Positions 63,481-64,000 of a DNA stretch of 64,000 bases are shown here, one piece after another. A model generated the notes under the pieces. The model ran no database searches. It worked only from the letters and a program-made list of their open reading frames with translations, and had not been told where the DNA came from. The DNA lies in NCBI RefSeq assembly GCF_037042905.1, contig NC_087251.1, positions 39,242,373 through 39,306,372 on the forward strand, given 5' to 3'. Each line of letters opens with the position of its first letter. Position 1 is the stretch's first letter. The stretch comes from Lytechinus pictus. Lineage: Eukaryota > Echinodermata > Echinoidea > Temnopleuroida > Toxopneustidae. Both the position numbers and the translations under genes were made by a program.

Positions 63481-64000
63481 GTAAGTAAATCAAATGTAAA
63501 GAGAAAATTGTTAGTTTGTAGTTTAAGAATAAAATAACTTTTAATAATCTGGTTATAAGGCGTTTTTATTAGAGATACATTGTACGTACATGTATATAAG
63601 CACTTTACTGATTTGTTATTACCTTGGTCATCAGATTCAATCAGTCATTCCAACACATCCCTTGGGAGTATTCCATAGTTTTGTTGATTGATGGGGTTCA
63701 GAGAATAATTTCATGGTGTAAATGGATATATGCAAACATCAAATTTGATTAGGCCTGGGAGTAAATATCGATTAATAGAATGGCTTGCCACCGATCGCTA
63801 TTCGATAAGTAAAATGTACACTGTTCAAATGTTCGGCAGATCTAGATTAGGCACTTGGGATCACTTGATTTCTCAAGTAATATCTCAAGTAATAGTAACA
63901 AAGGCCTTGCCCTTGATACACTTTGTATGCTGTCTGCGTGCTTAAAACAGAAAGTACACACACAAGTAGCTCACTTTAGCTGATATGTGATTGGACCTTC
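63481..64000 (+). other. WDR25: WDR25-like intron 3, 5' part
   Basis: Starts GTAAGTAA. No further WD40-encoding exon is seen before the window ends. A TCTCAAGTAATATCTCAAGT direct repeat lies near 63871. Confidence 0.6.

Overview
The window is nuclear DNA of a marine deuterostome, most likely an echinoderm close to sea urchins. This is inferred from long AT-rich introns with GT..AG borders, phase-matched exons of animal genes (a Notch-ligand gene, an MRCK-type kinase, a WDR25-type WD40 protein), and the density of foldback MITEs, a tRNA-derived SINE and CR1-like retroposons. There are no bacterial operons, CRISPR arrays or phage genes. No species assignment can be proven from the sequence alone.

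Layout. (1) 1-3984: first coding exon (3801-3984, minus) and intron 1 of an MRCK / CDC42-binding kinase; the gene continues off the left edge. (2) 3985-16200: repeat-rich intergenic DNA, including a TTAA-flanked 613-bp foldback, a foldback more than 2 kb long with a second foldback inside one arm, two related elements carrying the palindromic word CGCGCTTCGCGCTCGC about every 108 bp, and a CCAAT/CRE-bearing direct duplication split by a 73-bp palindrome with a perfect 8-bp target duplication. (3) 16201-19737: an unfamiliar gene (plus) whose long middle exon encodes seven copies of an L-[IL]-[KR]-P-x-D-like motif in a Ser-rich tail, spliced to a protein kinase domain. (4) 21693-47840: a complete 25-exon Jagged/Serrate Notch ligand (minus), reconstructed from signal peptide to stop (4002 nt, 1333 residues, every junction phase-consistent): MNNL, DSL, 16 EGF repeats, VWC-like Cys-rich domain, juxtamembrane domain, TM helix and cytoplasmic tail. 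Its introns hold CR1, Tc1/mariner-like, hAT-like and several foldback elements, a pre-miRNA-like hairpin, and long purine/pyrimidine tracts. (5) 47841-54690: intergenic DNA with a roughly 200-bp satellite and a decayed CR1-like retroposon. (6) 54691-63480 and beyond: WDR25-like gene (plus). Its 21-codon first exon lies 7.1 kb from exon 2, and intron 1 contains an intact two-exon piggyBac transposon inserted in the left arm of a 680-bp foldback, further foldbacks and a SINE.

The host genes look unrelated in function (cytoskeletal kinase, orphan kinase, Notch ligand, WD40 protein); nothing suggests an operon or gene cluster. The strongest unexplained signals are the LxPxD-repeat kinase, the Ser/Thr/Pro insertion inside the Jagged MNNL domain, a duplicated 3' splice site in Jagged, and nested foldback elements whose target sites can be read directly.
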